From an uncultured Clostridia bacterium (GTDB lineage: Bacteria; Bacillota; Clostridia; Oscillospirales; CAG-272), in contig CALXUV010000002.1 in assembly GCA_944391815.1 (NCBI GenBank), forward strand, positions 1 to 64,000: a stretch of 64,000 bases of DNA, in the 5' to 3' direction. A model generated the notes under the pieces. That model was not told the origin of the DNA, made no database searches, and saw only the letters and a program-made list of their open reading frames with translations. Position numbers and translations under genes: made by a program. Below, piece after piece: positions 1 through 7,416 of the stretch (its first letter is position 1; each line of letters opens with the position of its first letter).

Positions 1-668
1 TTTTTGGGAGAGATTGAACAATAATCTTTTCGCAAATTCTGTGTAAAGATGTTTTTTCGCTGTTTTAGGGTTATATCGAACAACGATTTTACACAAATAA
101 TAATTGTTCCCGCAAATCCAATGTAGAAAAGTTTTTTCATTGTTTTGGGGTTAAATCGAACTGTATTGTTACTCAAATAATCATATCCCCCACAAATCCA
201 ATGTAGAGAAGTTTTTCATTGTTTTGGGGTTAAATTGAGCAGTATTGTTACTCAAATAATAATTCCCCACAAATCTAATGTAGAGAAGTTTTTTCATTGT
301 TTTGGGGTTAAATCGAGCATTATTGTTACTCAAATAATAATCCCCCACAAATCTAATGTAGAAAAGTTTTTTCATTGTTTTGAGGTTAAATCGAGCATTA
401 TTGTTACTCAAATAATAATAACCCCCACAAATCTAATGTAGAGAAGTTTTTTCATTGTTTTGAGGTTAAATCGAACAGTATTGTTACTCAAATAATCATA
501 ACCCCCACAAATCTAATGTAGAAAAGTTTTTTCATTGTTTTGGGGTTAAATCGAGCAGTATTGTTACTCAAATAATAATAATCCCCCACAAATCCAATGT
601 AGAGAAGTTTTTTCATTGTTTTGGGGTTAAATCGAACTGTATTGTTACTCAAATAATCATAACCCCCA
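1..668. repeat. Tandem array of ~80-bp repeats, left of topB
   Basis: About nine imperfect copies of one unit fill this stretch. The landmark AATCTAATGTAGAGAAG (or AATCCAATG...) recurs near 35, 115, 195, 272, 350, 430, 510, 591 and 671, giving periods of 77-81 bp. Many units carry AACCCC ... GGGGTT arms that could pair. There are no unique spacers, so it is not a CRISPR array. Short reading frames here only translate the repeat. The same unit, reversed, lies on the other side of topB (2910-3590). Confidence 0.95.
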
Positions 669-718
669 CAAATCTAATGTAGAGAAGTTTTTGCCAAGCT
701 TTTTTCAAAAAGCGGGAA
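669..718. repeat. Left arm of a 50-bp inverted repeat flanking topB
   Basis: This 50-bp segment is the reverse complement of 2860-2909 with one mismatch (49/50). It joins the last 80-bp unit to an AAGCTTTTTTCAAAAAGC core. It ends 22 bp before the topB start codon, so the pair encloses essentially only topB. Recombination between the arms would invert the gene. Confidence 0.95.
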
Positions 719-740
719 ACAGAAAAAAGGAAAAAAAGAA

Positions 741-2840
741 ATGAAACTTATTATAGCTGAAAAACCGAGTCTTGCAAGAAATATAGCCGAAGCGATCGGA
801 GGAAAAACCGGTACCAAAATGCAGAAAAACGCCGGTTTTTTTTCTGACCGTGAATATATAGTTACTTGGGCGTTCGGCCACCTTTTTTCTCTTTCCGATA
901 TTGAGTATTACACAGAAGGCGCAGAAAAGGGCGTCAAAGCGTCGTGGACAATGGATAATCTTCCTTGTTTTCCGGAAAAATTCAATTTTACTTTGAAGGG
1001 AGACGAGGGTGCGGCAAAACAGTTCGGTGTGATAAAATCGCTTTGCCAAAGAAGCGACGTTGACACAATTATAAACGCAGGCGACGCTGACCGTGAGGGT
1101 GAAATAATAGTACGTCTCTGTATTTCCAACTCTCTTAAAGATACCGACAAGAAAATGAAAAGGCTGTGGCTTCCCGACCAGACACCGGAAACAATACGGG
1201 AAGCGCTGAACTCTCTTAAAGATTCGTCTGACTATGAAAATCTAGCGTCTGAGGGTTTTGCACGTACATATATTGACTGGCTTTACGGCACAAACCTTAC
1301 CCGTTACGCTACACTTCGCAGCGGTATGCTTTTGAGAGTCGGAAGAGTTATTGTCCCTATTGTAAAAGCTATTTACGACAGGGATATGCAGATAAGAAAT
1401 TTTACGCCGGAAAAATATTTTTCGATAGAGAGCAAGGAAGAAACCGATGGCGAAACAGTAGAGCTTGTGTCCGATAAGAGGTTTCCGGAAAATCAGGTAA
1501 AGCAAGCTCAGGAGCTGTGCGATAAATATAACTCTTTGCCCGCCGTTGTCACCTCGGTCAAAAGCAAAAAAACCAAAATAGGACCGGGCAAACTCTATTC
1601 TCTGACGAAACTACAGAATTTCCTTTCGAAAAAGTACAAAATGACAATGAACGAAAGCTTGTCTATCGCACAAAGCCTGTATGAACGCGGGTACCTCACC
1701 TATCCGCGAACCAACTCTGAATACCTTGCGACTGCTGAAAAAGATAAAATGCGTCAGATAATCGCTTCGGTTGCCAAACTCGGTTATCCGGTCGCGCTGA
1801 GAGAGGACAAAACTGTATTTGATGACTCAAAAATCGAAGCCCACTCTGCGCTAACCCCGACCTACAAAATTCCGGGCAAAAAAGACCTGTCCGAACGTGA
1901 ATATCTTGTGTACTCGGCTGTTTTCCGTCGGTTCGCAGCCGTGTTCTGCTCACAACCATGTACCGCAAGTAAAACCGAAATAACTGTGGAAATTGAAGGT
2001 TGTGAGAAGTTTTCGCTTAAAGGCACTGTAATTATTGACAAAGGCTGGATGGCATACGACGACTCGGTTCAGAAAGACAAATTTTTACCGAAACTGAAAA
2101 GGGGCGATCTTGTCGCCCATAAATTCGCGCCGATAGTAAAAACAACGTCTGCACCAAAGCATTACACGGTCGAAACTCTGAATAACTATCTCAAAAATCC
2201 GTTCAGAAAAGAAAAAGCCGCCTCCGAAGATTCGGAAAACGACGATGAAGATTATAAAGCTGTTTTTGAAGGTCTCGAACTCGGTACCGAGGCAACAAGG
2301 ACCGGAATTATTGAAAATGCGTTGAAAAGCGAATACATAGCTTTAAGCAAAGACGTTTACACTTTGTTGCCGAGAGGTCAGTATCTTGTGGAGACGCTTG
2401 AAATACTGGGAATTTCCATGGATAAGTATAAAACTGCCACGCTCGGTCAGGCATTGAAAAAGGTGTATCACGGTGAAATCACGGTTGACGATTCGGTTAA
2501 ACTTGCCGAAAATGAAATTTCAGAGGTTTTCAATAAGACAGCAGGAGCGTCAGGAGCTGACTGTGATATCGGATTTTATTCCGAAACGATAGGCGTGTGT
2601 CCGTTATGTTCCAAACCTGTGCGGCGTAGTTTTTACGGTTACGGGTGCAGCGGTTACAAGGAAGGGTGCAAGTTTTCGATTCCGCTGCGTATCTGCAAGA
2701 GGGCGATACCTGTTACTGTCGCAAAAGAATTGCTTTCGAACGGAAAATCGTCAAAACTCGACGGTTTTATATCAAAAAACGGCAAGCCGTTTTCGGCATT
2801 CCTTGGTATTGACAACGGCAAAGTATCCTTACTTTTTTGA
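741..2840 (+). CDS. topB: DNA topoisomerase III
   Basis: Type IA topoisomerase of 699 residues that cuts and passes single DNA strands; TopB enzymes act in decatenation and in resolving recombination intermediates. The Toprim domain starts at residue 1 (MKLIIAEKPSLARNIAEAIGG minus its last base pair of residues is the family opening) and has the acidic motif DADREGE near residue 115. The catalytic tyrosine is Y321 in GYLTYPRTNSEYL. A C-terminal four-cysteine zinc finger begins at C620 (CPLC ... CSGYKEGC). The start has an AAAAGGA-type ribosome site. It stands alone, with no conjugation genes nearby, inside an inverted-repeat frame. The stop codon lies in the loop of a terminator-like hairpin. 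The family call is secure; chromosomal versus former mobile-element origin is open. Confidence 0.96.
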   Translation: MKLIIAEKPSLARNIAEAIGGKTGTKMQKNAGFFSDREYIVTWAFGHLFSLSDIEYYTEGAEKGVKASWTMDNLPCFPEKFNFTLKGDEGAAKQFGVIKSLCQRSDVDTIINAGDADREGEIIVRLCISNSLKDTDKKMKRLWLPDQTPETIREALNSLKDSSDYENLASEGFARTYIDWLYGTNLTRYATLRSGMLLRVGRVIVPIVKAIYDRDMQIRNFTPEKYFSIESKEETDGETVELVSDKRFPENQVKQAQELCDKYNSLPAVVTSVKSKKTKIGPGKLYSLTKLQNFLSKKYKMTMNESLSIAQSLYERGYLTYPRTNSEYLATAEKDKMRQIIASVAKLGYPVALREDKTVFDDSKIEAHSALTPTYKIPGKKDLSEREYLVYSAVFRRFAAVFCSQPCTASKTEITVEIEGCEKFSLKGTVIIDKGWMAYDDSVQKDKFLPKLKRGDLVAHKFAPIVKTTSAPKHYTVETLNNYLKNPFRKEKAASEDSENDDEDYKAVFEGLELGTEATRTGIIENALKSEYIALSKDVYTLLPRGQYLVETLEILGISMDKYKTATLGQALKKVYHGEITVDDSVKLAENEISEVFNKTAGASGADCDIGFYSETIGVCPLCSKPVRRSFYGYGCSGYKEGCKFSIPLRICKRAIPVTVAKELLSNGKSSKLDGFISKNGKPFSAFLGIDNGKVSLLF

Positions 2841-2851
2841 AAAAAAGTAAG
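2828..2851 (+). terminator. Hairpin overlapping the topB stop codon
   Basis: Arms CTTACTTTTTT and AAAAAAGTAAG pair around the TGA stop (2838-2840), so the last codons of topB form the left arm. The hairpin resembles the cores of the neighbouring extragenic palindromes at 3091, 3179 and 3270, so it may belong to that repeat family as well as ending transcription. Confidence 0.6.
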
Positions 2852-2859
2852 CAAAAAAC

Positions 2860-2909
2860 TTCCCGCTTTTTGAAAAAAGCTTGGCAAAAACTTCTCTACA
2901 TTGGATTTG
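2860..2909. repeat. Right arm of the 50-bp inverted repeat flanking topB
   Basis: Reverse complement of 669-718 with a single difference (CCAAT versus CTAAT in the complementary orientation). It starts 19 bp after the topB stop codon and leads directly into the right-hand repeat array. Confidence 0.95.
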
Positions 2910-3590
2910 CTGGAATACTTTCTATTTGAGTAAAAAACATTGTTAAATCTCTTCCCACAAACAGCAAAAACTTCTTTACATTTGATTTGTTGAAATACTT
3001 TCTATTTGCGTAAAATCGATGCTTAATCTATCCCACAAACAGCAAAAACTACCTCAAACCTGACTGCGAGAAAAGTTTTTGCCACCTACTTTTTTGTAAA
3101 AAAGTAGGCAAAAAACTTCTCTACTTTGGATTTGTTGAAACACTGATTATTTGCGTAGAATCATTGTTCAATCTCTCCCCCACTTTTTGTAAAAAGTGGG
3201 TCAAAAACTTCTCTACATTGGATTTGCGGGAATATTTATTATTTGCGTAGAATCATTGTTCAATCTCTCCCCAACTTTTTGTAAAAAGTGGGTCAAAAAC
3301 TTCTCTACAAGGATTTCTGGGAATGGCTTTTATTTGCGTAAAATGATTGTTCAATTTCTCCCTAAAACAACAAAAAACTCTACAAACCTGACCGCGAGAA
3401 AAGTTTTTGCCACCTACTTTTTTTTATAATATTTGGCAACACACTTCTATACATTGGATTTGTTGAAAGCCTGATTATTTGGGTAGAATCGTTGTTCAAT
3501 CTCTCCCTAAAACTACAAAAACCACTGCAAACCTGATGCAAGAAAAGTTTTTGACCCACTTTTTACAAAAAGTGGGAAAATTTTGATTCG
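2910..3590. repeat. Right-hand repeat array with palindromic hairpin cores
   Basis: Degenerate copies of the left-hand unit, now inverted, recur with the landmark AACTTCTCTACATTGGATTTG-like core near 2890, 2967, 3116, 3208, 3298 and 3443. Between units lie palindromes with different cores: CCTACTTTTTT/AAAAAAGTAGG (within 3069-3125), CCCACTTTTT/AAAAAGTGGG (3179-3200, again near 3270 and at 3552-3575). Their outer arms AAGTTTTTG and CAAAAACTT also pair. This looks like a REP-like extragenic palindrome family. No gene is seen in the ~720 bp; the last hairpin supplies the stop codon of the next gene. Confidence 0.9.
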
Positions 3591-5011
3591 AGAGAAGATT
3601 TGGTAAGTCCGTATTTTTCGAGAATATCACTTGCAAATGATTTTGGGGGCAAACGTTTCTTTTCAATTTTGAAGGTGCGCCTGTTACTGTCAGTTTCATC
3701 AACAATCACACCCAGAAACGGCAGAATTTCCTCCGCATTGTGCTGGTGCGTAATGTAAAGCCCGAAATTTCCGCTTTCCGAAAGCTTTGTGGCAAGTTCT
3801 TTTGTCTGAAATGCCGCCTTGTCTTCACCGGTTGTTGAAAATGTCTCGTTCAGAAGTATTACACTGTTTCCATCCTGAGCGCGCATTATTTCGTCAACCC
3901 GGTTTTTTTCGTTCAGAAAACGTCCGGTGCCTTCAAAACGTTCGTCCATCGGAAAATGAGTATATACACCGGAAAACACCGAAATTTTTCCGCTTTTGCA
4001 GAAAACAGGCATTCCGGCAAGAAACATAAGTAAAGCACCGCCTATCGCTCGGAGATAGGTGGTTTTTCCGCCGCCGTTTGCTCCGGTCAGATAAAAAAAG
4101 CGTTCATTTTCGTCGAAGAAAACGTCGTTTGGAACGATATGGGTGCAGTCTTTCTGTAAAAGGGTGACATCGTAAAGGTCAGTTAAAGAAATAACCTTGC
4201 TGTCTGAAATTTCAGGGAAACAAAAAGGAATCCCGTTCCATGCAGCGTGCAAAGTAAAATCTATTACGCCGTCAATAAATCCTAACTGTTCGGTGTATCT
4301 GAACATCTCACCCGAAACCGCCATACGGTACTTATCGGTGAAGTTTTTTGCCTCTGTAAAAAGATCCGGAAAAAGAGTTCTTATTGCATTGGCAACCGGA
4401 GCATATGTCTGAACCGGTGCTGTCTTTTTTTCTTTGCTTTCAATTCCGAGAAGCTTTGCACAGTTTTTCAGTGAGTCAGCGATTCCTGATTCACATACTT
4501 TTGATACAGTGGCAAGATCGCCGCTTACCGTTACAGAAAAGCTGAGTGCCGAAGAAAGTTTTTCGCTCAGCTGCAAAGCCGAGTTTTCCGCTTCCGGAAA
4601 GATGCTTTCGCCGGAAAACTTTCGGAAAGTTTCGGAAAAAGCGTCAAAAAGCTTTCCGTAACCGGAAAAAAGCATTGCAAAATCGGAAAATTTCTTGACA
4701 GCCAAAAACAGATTGACAAAAATAAAGCAGGCGGCGCACTCGCTGTCGGCTTTTGTAAAAGCGCTGTAAAGCCCCGACGCCTCTTCAAGAAGCGTGCGGA
4801 GTTTTTTTATTTTTTCAGGCGAATGCGGATCGGAAAGCAACTTTGCAAACATCTCGCGTCTTTGAACAATGTTTTCCCGTGAAGGTTTTTGCAGGAGAAC
4901 GTCGCACACCGACGGCGAAAAAGCACTGTCGAGGCGCAGGTCTGACAAAATCTGCCTGTTCATCGAAATATCCGGTCGTGTATCGCTGTAAATGAGTTCG
5001 GGAAATATCAT
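3563..5011 (-). CDS. MutS-family ATPase lacking mismatch-recognition domains
   Basis: A 482-residue protein whose C-terminal third is a MutS domain V ATPase. The P-loop TGANGGGKTTY is near residue 310 and the Walker B/signature stretch ILLNETFSTTGEDKAA near residue 400, followed by an ITHQH switch. The N-terminal mismatch-binding domain of MutS1 is absent, and so is the C-terminal Smr nuclease of MutS2, so it belongs with the short MutS-like proteins of unknown role. The start overlaps the upstream methyltransferase stop as ATGA, implying coupled translation. The last residues and stop (FSHFL, TAA) are encoded inside an extragenic palindrome, so the 3' end may have been rewritten by repeat insertion. 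Confidence 0.85.
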   Translation of the reverse strand: MIFPELIYSDTRPDISMNRQILSDLRLDSAFSPSVCDVLLQKPSRENIVQRREMFAKLLSDPHSPEKIKKLRTLLEEASGLYSAFTKADSECAACFIFVNLFLAVKKFSDFAMLFSGYGKLFDAFSETFRKFSGESIFPEAENSALQLSEKLSSALSFSVTVSGDLATVSKVCESGIADSLKNCAKLLGIESKEKKTAPVQTYAPVANAIRTLFPDLFTEAKNFTDKYRMAVSGEMFRYTEQLGFIDGVIDFTLHAAWNGIPFCFPEISDSKVISLTDLYDVTLLQKDCTHIVPNDVFFDENERFFYLTGANGGGKTTYLRAIGGALLMFLAGMPVFCKSGKISVFSGVYTHFPMDERFEGTGRFLNEKNRVDEIMRAQDGNSVILLNETFSTTGEDKAAFQTKELATKLSESGNFGLYITHQHNAEEILPFLGVIVDETDSNRRTFKIEKKRLPPKSFASDILEKYGLTKSSLESKFSHFL

Positions 5012-6237
5012 TTTTTGTTCCTTTCGGTCGGATAGTTTGGCAAAACTAACGGTTTGGCATCCGGTACGGGCAGAAGTGTTCTGAGAAACGGCTCGGCTCC
5101 GAGCAGCGTTTCAGCTTCTTTTAACATCTGCATTTTATCAGCTACGGGTCTTGCGGAGCGGTTTTTTACCGCCCGGATCATAATATTTTTCGGAGTTTCC
5201 TCGGGGTCAGTGAACTCGCAGACCGTTACGGAATATCCGTTGATTTCAAGTATCAGTGCACGCAGGGCATCGGTGACAACGGAAGCGAATTTTTGTTTTA
5301 GAATCGGATATCTTGAAATGAAATCAAGGTTTCCGGGTTTCATGTCTCTGCCGAGCTGATGCTGGCAGCAGGGAGTCGAAAGAATTATTTCTGCGCCGAG
5401 GTTGACAGCCGACGACAGAACGTAATCGGTAGCAATGTCGCAGGCGTGAAGCGAAATGACAATATCCGGATGGAATTCCGGCTTGTATTCCGAGACGTTC
5501 ATGCATACAAACGACAGACCTTCCATGCCGAGTTTCCGGGAAATTCCGGTGCAGGTTTCTATAACGTCAGGCTTTAAGTCTACCCCGACTGTTACCGTTT
5601 TCTTTTTCAGAACTGTCTGAAAGTACCAGTGCGCGGCAAAGGTGAGATAGCTTTTTCCGCAGCAAAGGTCAAGCATAAAAATGCTGTCTTTTTGCATAAG
5701 CGGCGGGCAAACAGCTTCTATTTGTTCAAGAAATTTGTTTATCTGCCTGTATTTTGCCTGTTTTTTATCGTGAATTCTGCCGGTCCGGTCTGTTATTCCG
5801 AGCGCAAACAGGAAATCACTGCCGTTTTCCGGGGTTAAAATGTAGTTTTTCTTTTTGTCCGGCGAGTCTTCGTAAACGGCGGTTTTTGCTCCTTCGAGAC
5901 TTCCGGTGATGTGCGGCACGCCTTTTGACGAAATAAGCAGGGAAAGCGTTTTGTTTCCCGCAAATACGTCGGTCTGACGGTAAATATCGGGAGCTTTGGA
6001 GGTAATAAAATCGAGAGCGTCATCCGGAGTCAAAATTTTCTGAATGCATTTTCCGTCACGCATAAAGGTTTCGGACTTTGCTTTTAATCCTTCTCCGTCT
6101 CCGAAAAAAGTTATGACGGTTTTCTTTATGTTTTTGTCGCACAGTTTTGACATTACCGCCTTTTCAAGTGTGTGTAAGCGGAAGGCAGAAAGCACGCTCC
6201 GGTTGAACTTTTCCGCTGATTTTCCGTTGTCCGACAT
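5008..6237 (-). CDS. SAM-dependent methyltransferase (PF13679-like)
   Basis: A 409-residue class I methyltransferase. The SAM-binding motif is MLDLCCGKSYLTFA near residue 190. It is followed by VGVDLKPD, then SLHACDIATDYVL near 270 and STPCCQHQL near 290, a combination typical of the Methyltransf_32 group (GSTCD/METTL25-like). The roughly 150 N-terminal residues are not recognised. The substrate is unknown; RNA is a reasonable guess only. I chose the ATG at 6237 because GGGGTGA sits just upstream; an in-frame ATG 24 nt earlier has no ribosome site. It overlaps the MutS-like gene by 4 bp. Confidence 0.8.
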   Translation of the reverse strand: MSDNGKSAEKFNRSVLSAFRLHTLEKAVMSKLCDKNIKKTVITFFGDGEGLKAKSETFMRDGKCIQKILTPDDALDFITSKAPDIYRQTDVFAGNKTLSLLISSKGVPHITGSLEGAKTAVYEDSPDKKKNYILTPENGSDFLFALGITDRTGRIHDKKQAKYRQINKFLEQIEAVCPPLMQKDSIFMLDLCCGKSYLTFAAHWYFQTVLKKKTVTVGVDLKPDVIETCTGISRKLGMEGLSFVCMNVSEYKPEFHPDIVISLHACDIATDYVLSSAVNLGAEIILSTPCCQHQLGRDMKPGNLDFISRYPILKQKFASVVTDALRALILEINGYSVTVCEFTDPEETPKNIMIRAVKNRSARPVADKMQMLKEAETLLGAEPFLRTLLPVPDAKPLVLPNYPTERNKK

Positions 6238-6340
6238 AAAAATCACCCCATAACAGTGCAAATTATACAGCCGCAGTACGGATACCGCATAGGTCTGTAC
6301 AAAGTATTATACAACATAGCGGCTGATATGTCAAGACAGG

Positions 6341-6385
6341 GTAAAATTTCCGATTTATTGCCAGTAAAATTTCCGATTTATTGCC
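6341..6385. repeat. Tandem 22-bp direct repeat between divergent genes
   Basis: Two identical 22-bp copies (6341-6362 and 6364-6385), each reading GTAAAATTTCCG then ATTTATTGCC, are separated by one base. They lie in the 259-bp divergent gap between the methyltransferase and mrnC, upstream of the mrnC promoter. The 23-bp period and position would fit a protein-binding site, but function is not shown. Confidence 0.85.
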
Positions 6386-6431
6386 CTTATGTTAATCAAA
6401 AATAAAATTTACATCAGGAAGAAAAAATCGG

Positions 6432-6460
6432 TTTACTTTTAATGGAATTTGTGGTATAAT
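6432..6460 (+). promoter_or_regulatory. Sigma-A promoter for mrnC
   Basis: TTTACT (6432-6437), 17-bp spacer, TATAAT (6455-6460) with a TG one base before the -10 box. It lies 36 bp before the mrnC start codon. Confidence 0.75.
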
Positions 6461-6496
6461 TAAACTGAATATTGATGTTCGGGACGGTGTGGCAGT

Positions 6497-6973
6497 ATGG
6501 ATAATGAAGATATCGGCGCAAAAAAAGCGAACATGACAATAAACGATTCAAATTCCGGCGAAAAAAAAACGGGTGAATGTGAAAAAAGAGTCGGCGCGGG
6601 AGATGTAAACGGTGCGCTGCTTGCGTACCTCGGTGACGCACAGCTTGAACTGTGTGTACGGCGCCGTCTGGTCACGTCGGGAGGTAAGCTCGGAGCTTTG
6701 AACGCCAAGGCGGACGGAATGGTTTCCGCAAAAGCGCAGTGCCGTGCACTTGAAATCCTTATGCCGCTTTTCACCGAAGAAGAGAAATCTGCATACAACC
6801 GCGGAAAAAATATTCACACCAACAATATTCCGAAAAGTGTTTCTGCGCTTGAGTACAGAAAAGCTACGGGACTTGAAGCGGTATTCGGTTATCTGTGTAT
6901 TATCGGAGACACTGAAAGAATTGAATATCTTGTCGGAGTGGGATTTTTCGGAGAACAGAATCAGTCCGGCTGA
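6497..6973 (+). CDS. mrnC: Mini-ribonuclease III
   Basis: A stand-alone RNase III catalytic domain that in Firmicutes matures the ends of 23S rRNA. The motif GALLAYLGDAQLELCVRRRLV-type opening is at about residues 36-55, with the acidic catalytic residues in YLGDAQLE; the C-terminal half has NIHTNNIPKSVSALEYRKATG and the family ending EYLV. No double-stranded RNA-binding domain is present, as expected. The 158-residue length includes an unusual charged N-terminal extension of about 30 residues (Lys/Asn/Glu-rich). The ribosome site is weak, so a start inside the extension cannot be excluded. Confidence 0.9.
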   Translation: MDNEDIGAKKANMTINDSNSGEKKTGECEKRVGAGDVNGALLAYLGDAQLELCVRRRLVTSGGKLGALNAKADGMVSAKAQCRALEILMPLFTEEEKSAYNRGKNIHTNNIPKSVSALEYRKATGLEAVFGYLCIIGDTERIEYLVGVGFFGEQNQSG

Positions 6974-7416
6974 GCGGGAACCGTAAAACCTCCGCAGTTA
7001 AAGAAAAGGGTGCAGGGGATACGGCGAAAACAGTTAATTAACTGCGATGAAAATAAAAGTTTCTCGTAGTTAAAGCGTCATATTCAAATAATCGGCACAG
7101 ATGTCGGGCAACCGCAACTGCGTGGCGAAAATTATTGCCATGGCATCGCAGATGAGCAAAGTTCCGAACATTACTCTTAAAACCGGACGGTTTCGGATAA
7201 ATATCCGCCGGGAATGGTGTCCGGTCGGGCTATGACATTACCGGCACAAAAACTCGGTGCATGCAACAAGAGAATAACACAGGGAAGAATCCGGTATAAA
7301 AAATTCAGTACGGAAGCAAGAGAATAACATAGATGAAAAAATCCGGATGTCAACGTCAACACATTATCAAAGAAAAATAATAAATTAAGATAAACTCAAA
7401 AGGAAGGTAAAGAAAA
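6974..7416. other. Intergenic region before gpmI
   Basis: No gene is supported in these 443 bp. There is an imperfect direct repeat of about 31 bp (7263-7294 and 7316-7346), each copy containing AAGAGAATAACA and AATCCGG. The gpmI promoter should lie here but I see no convincing -35/-10 pair. Confidence 0.5.

Noticed and set aside
181..441. Overlapping short frames on both strands in the left repeat array
   Set aside because: They merely translate the 80-bp repeat, with repeated peptide blocks and no ribosome site.
1..668. CRISPR array
   Set aside because: The whole ~80-bp period is conserved; there are no unique spacers, short repeats or cas genes. The same holds for 48885-49096.
741..2840. 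Integrative conjugative element around topB
   Set aside because: No relaxase, T4SS, integrase or other element genes lie nearby; only repeats flank topB.
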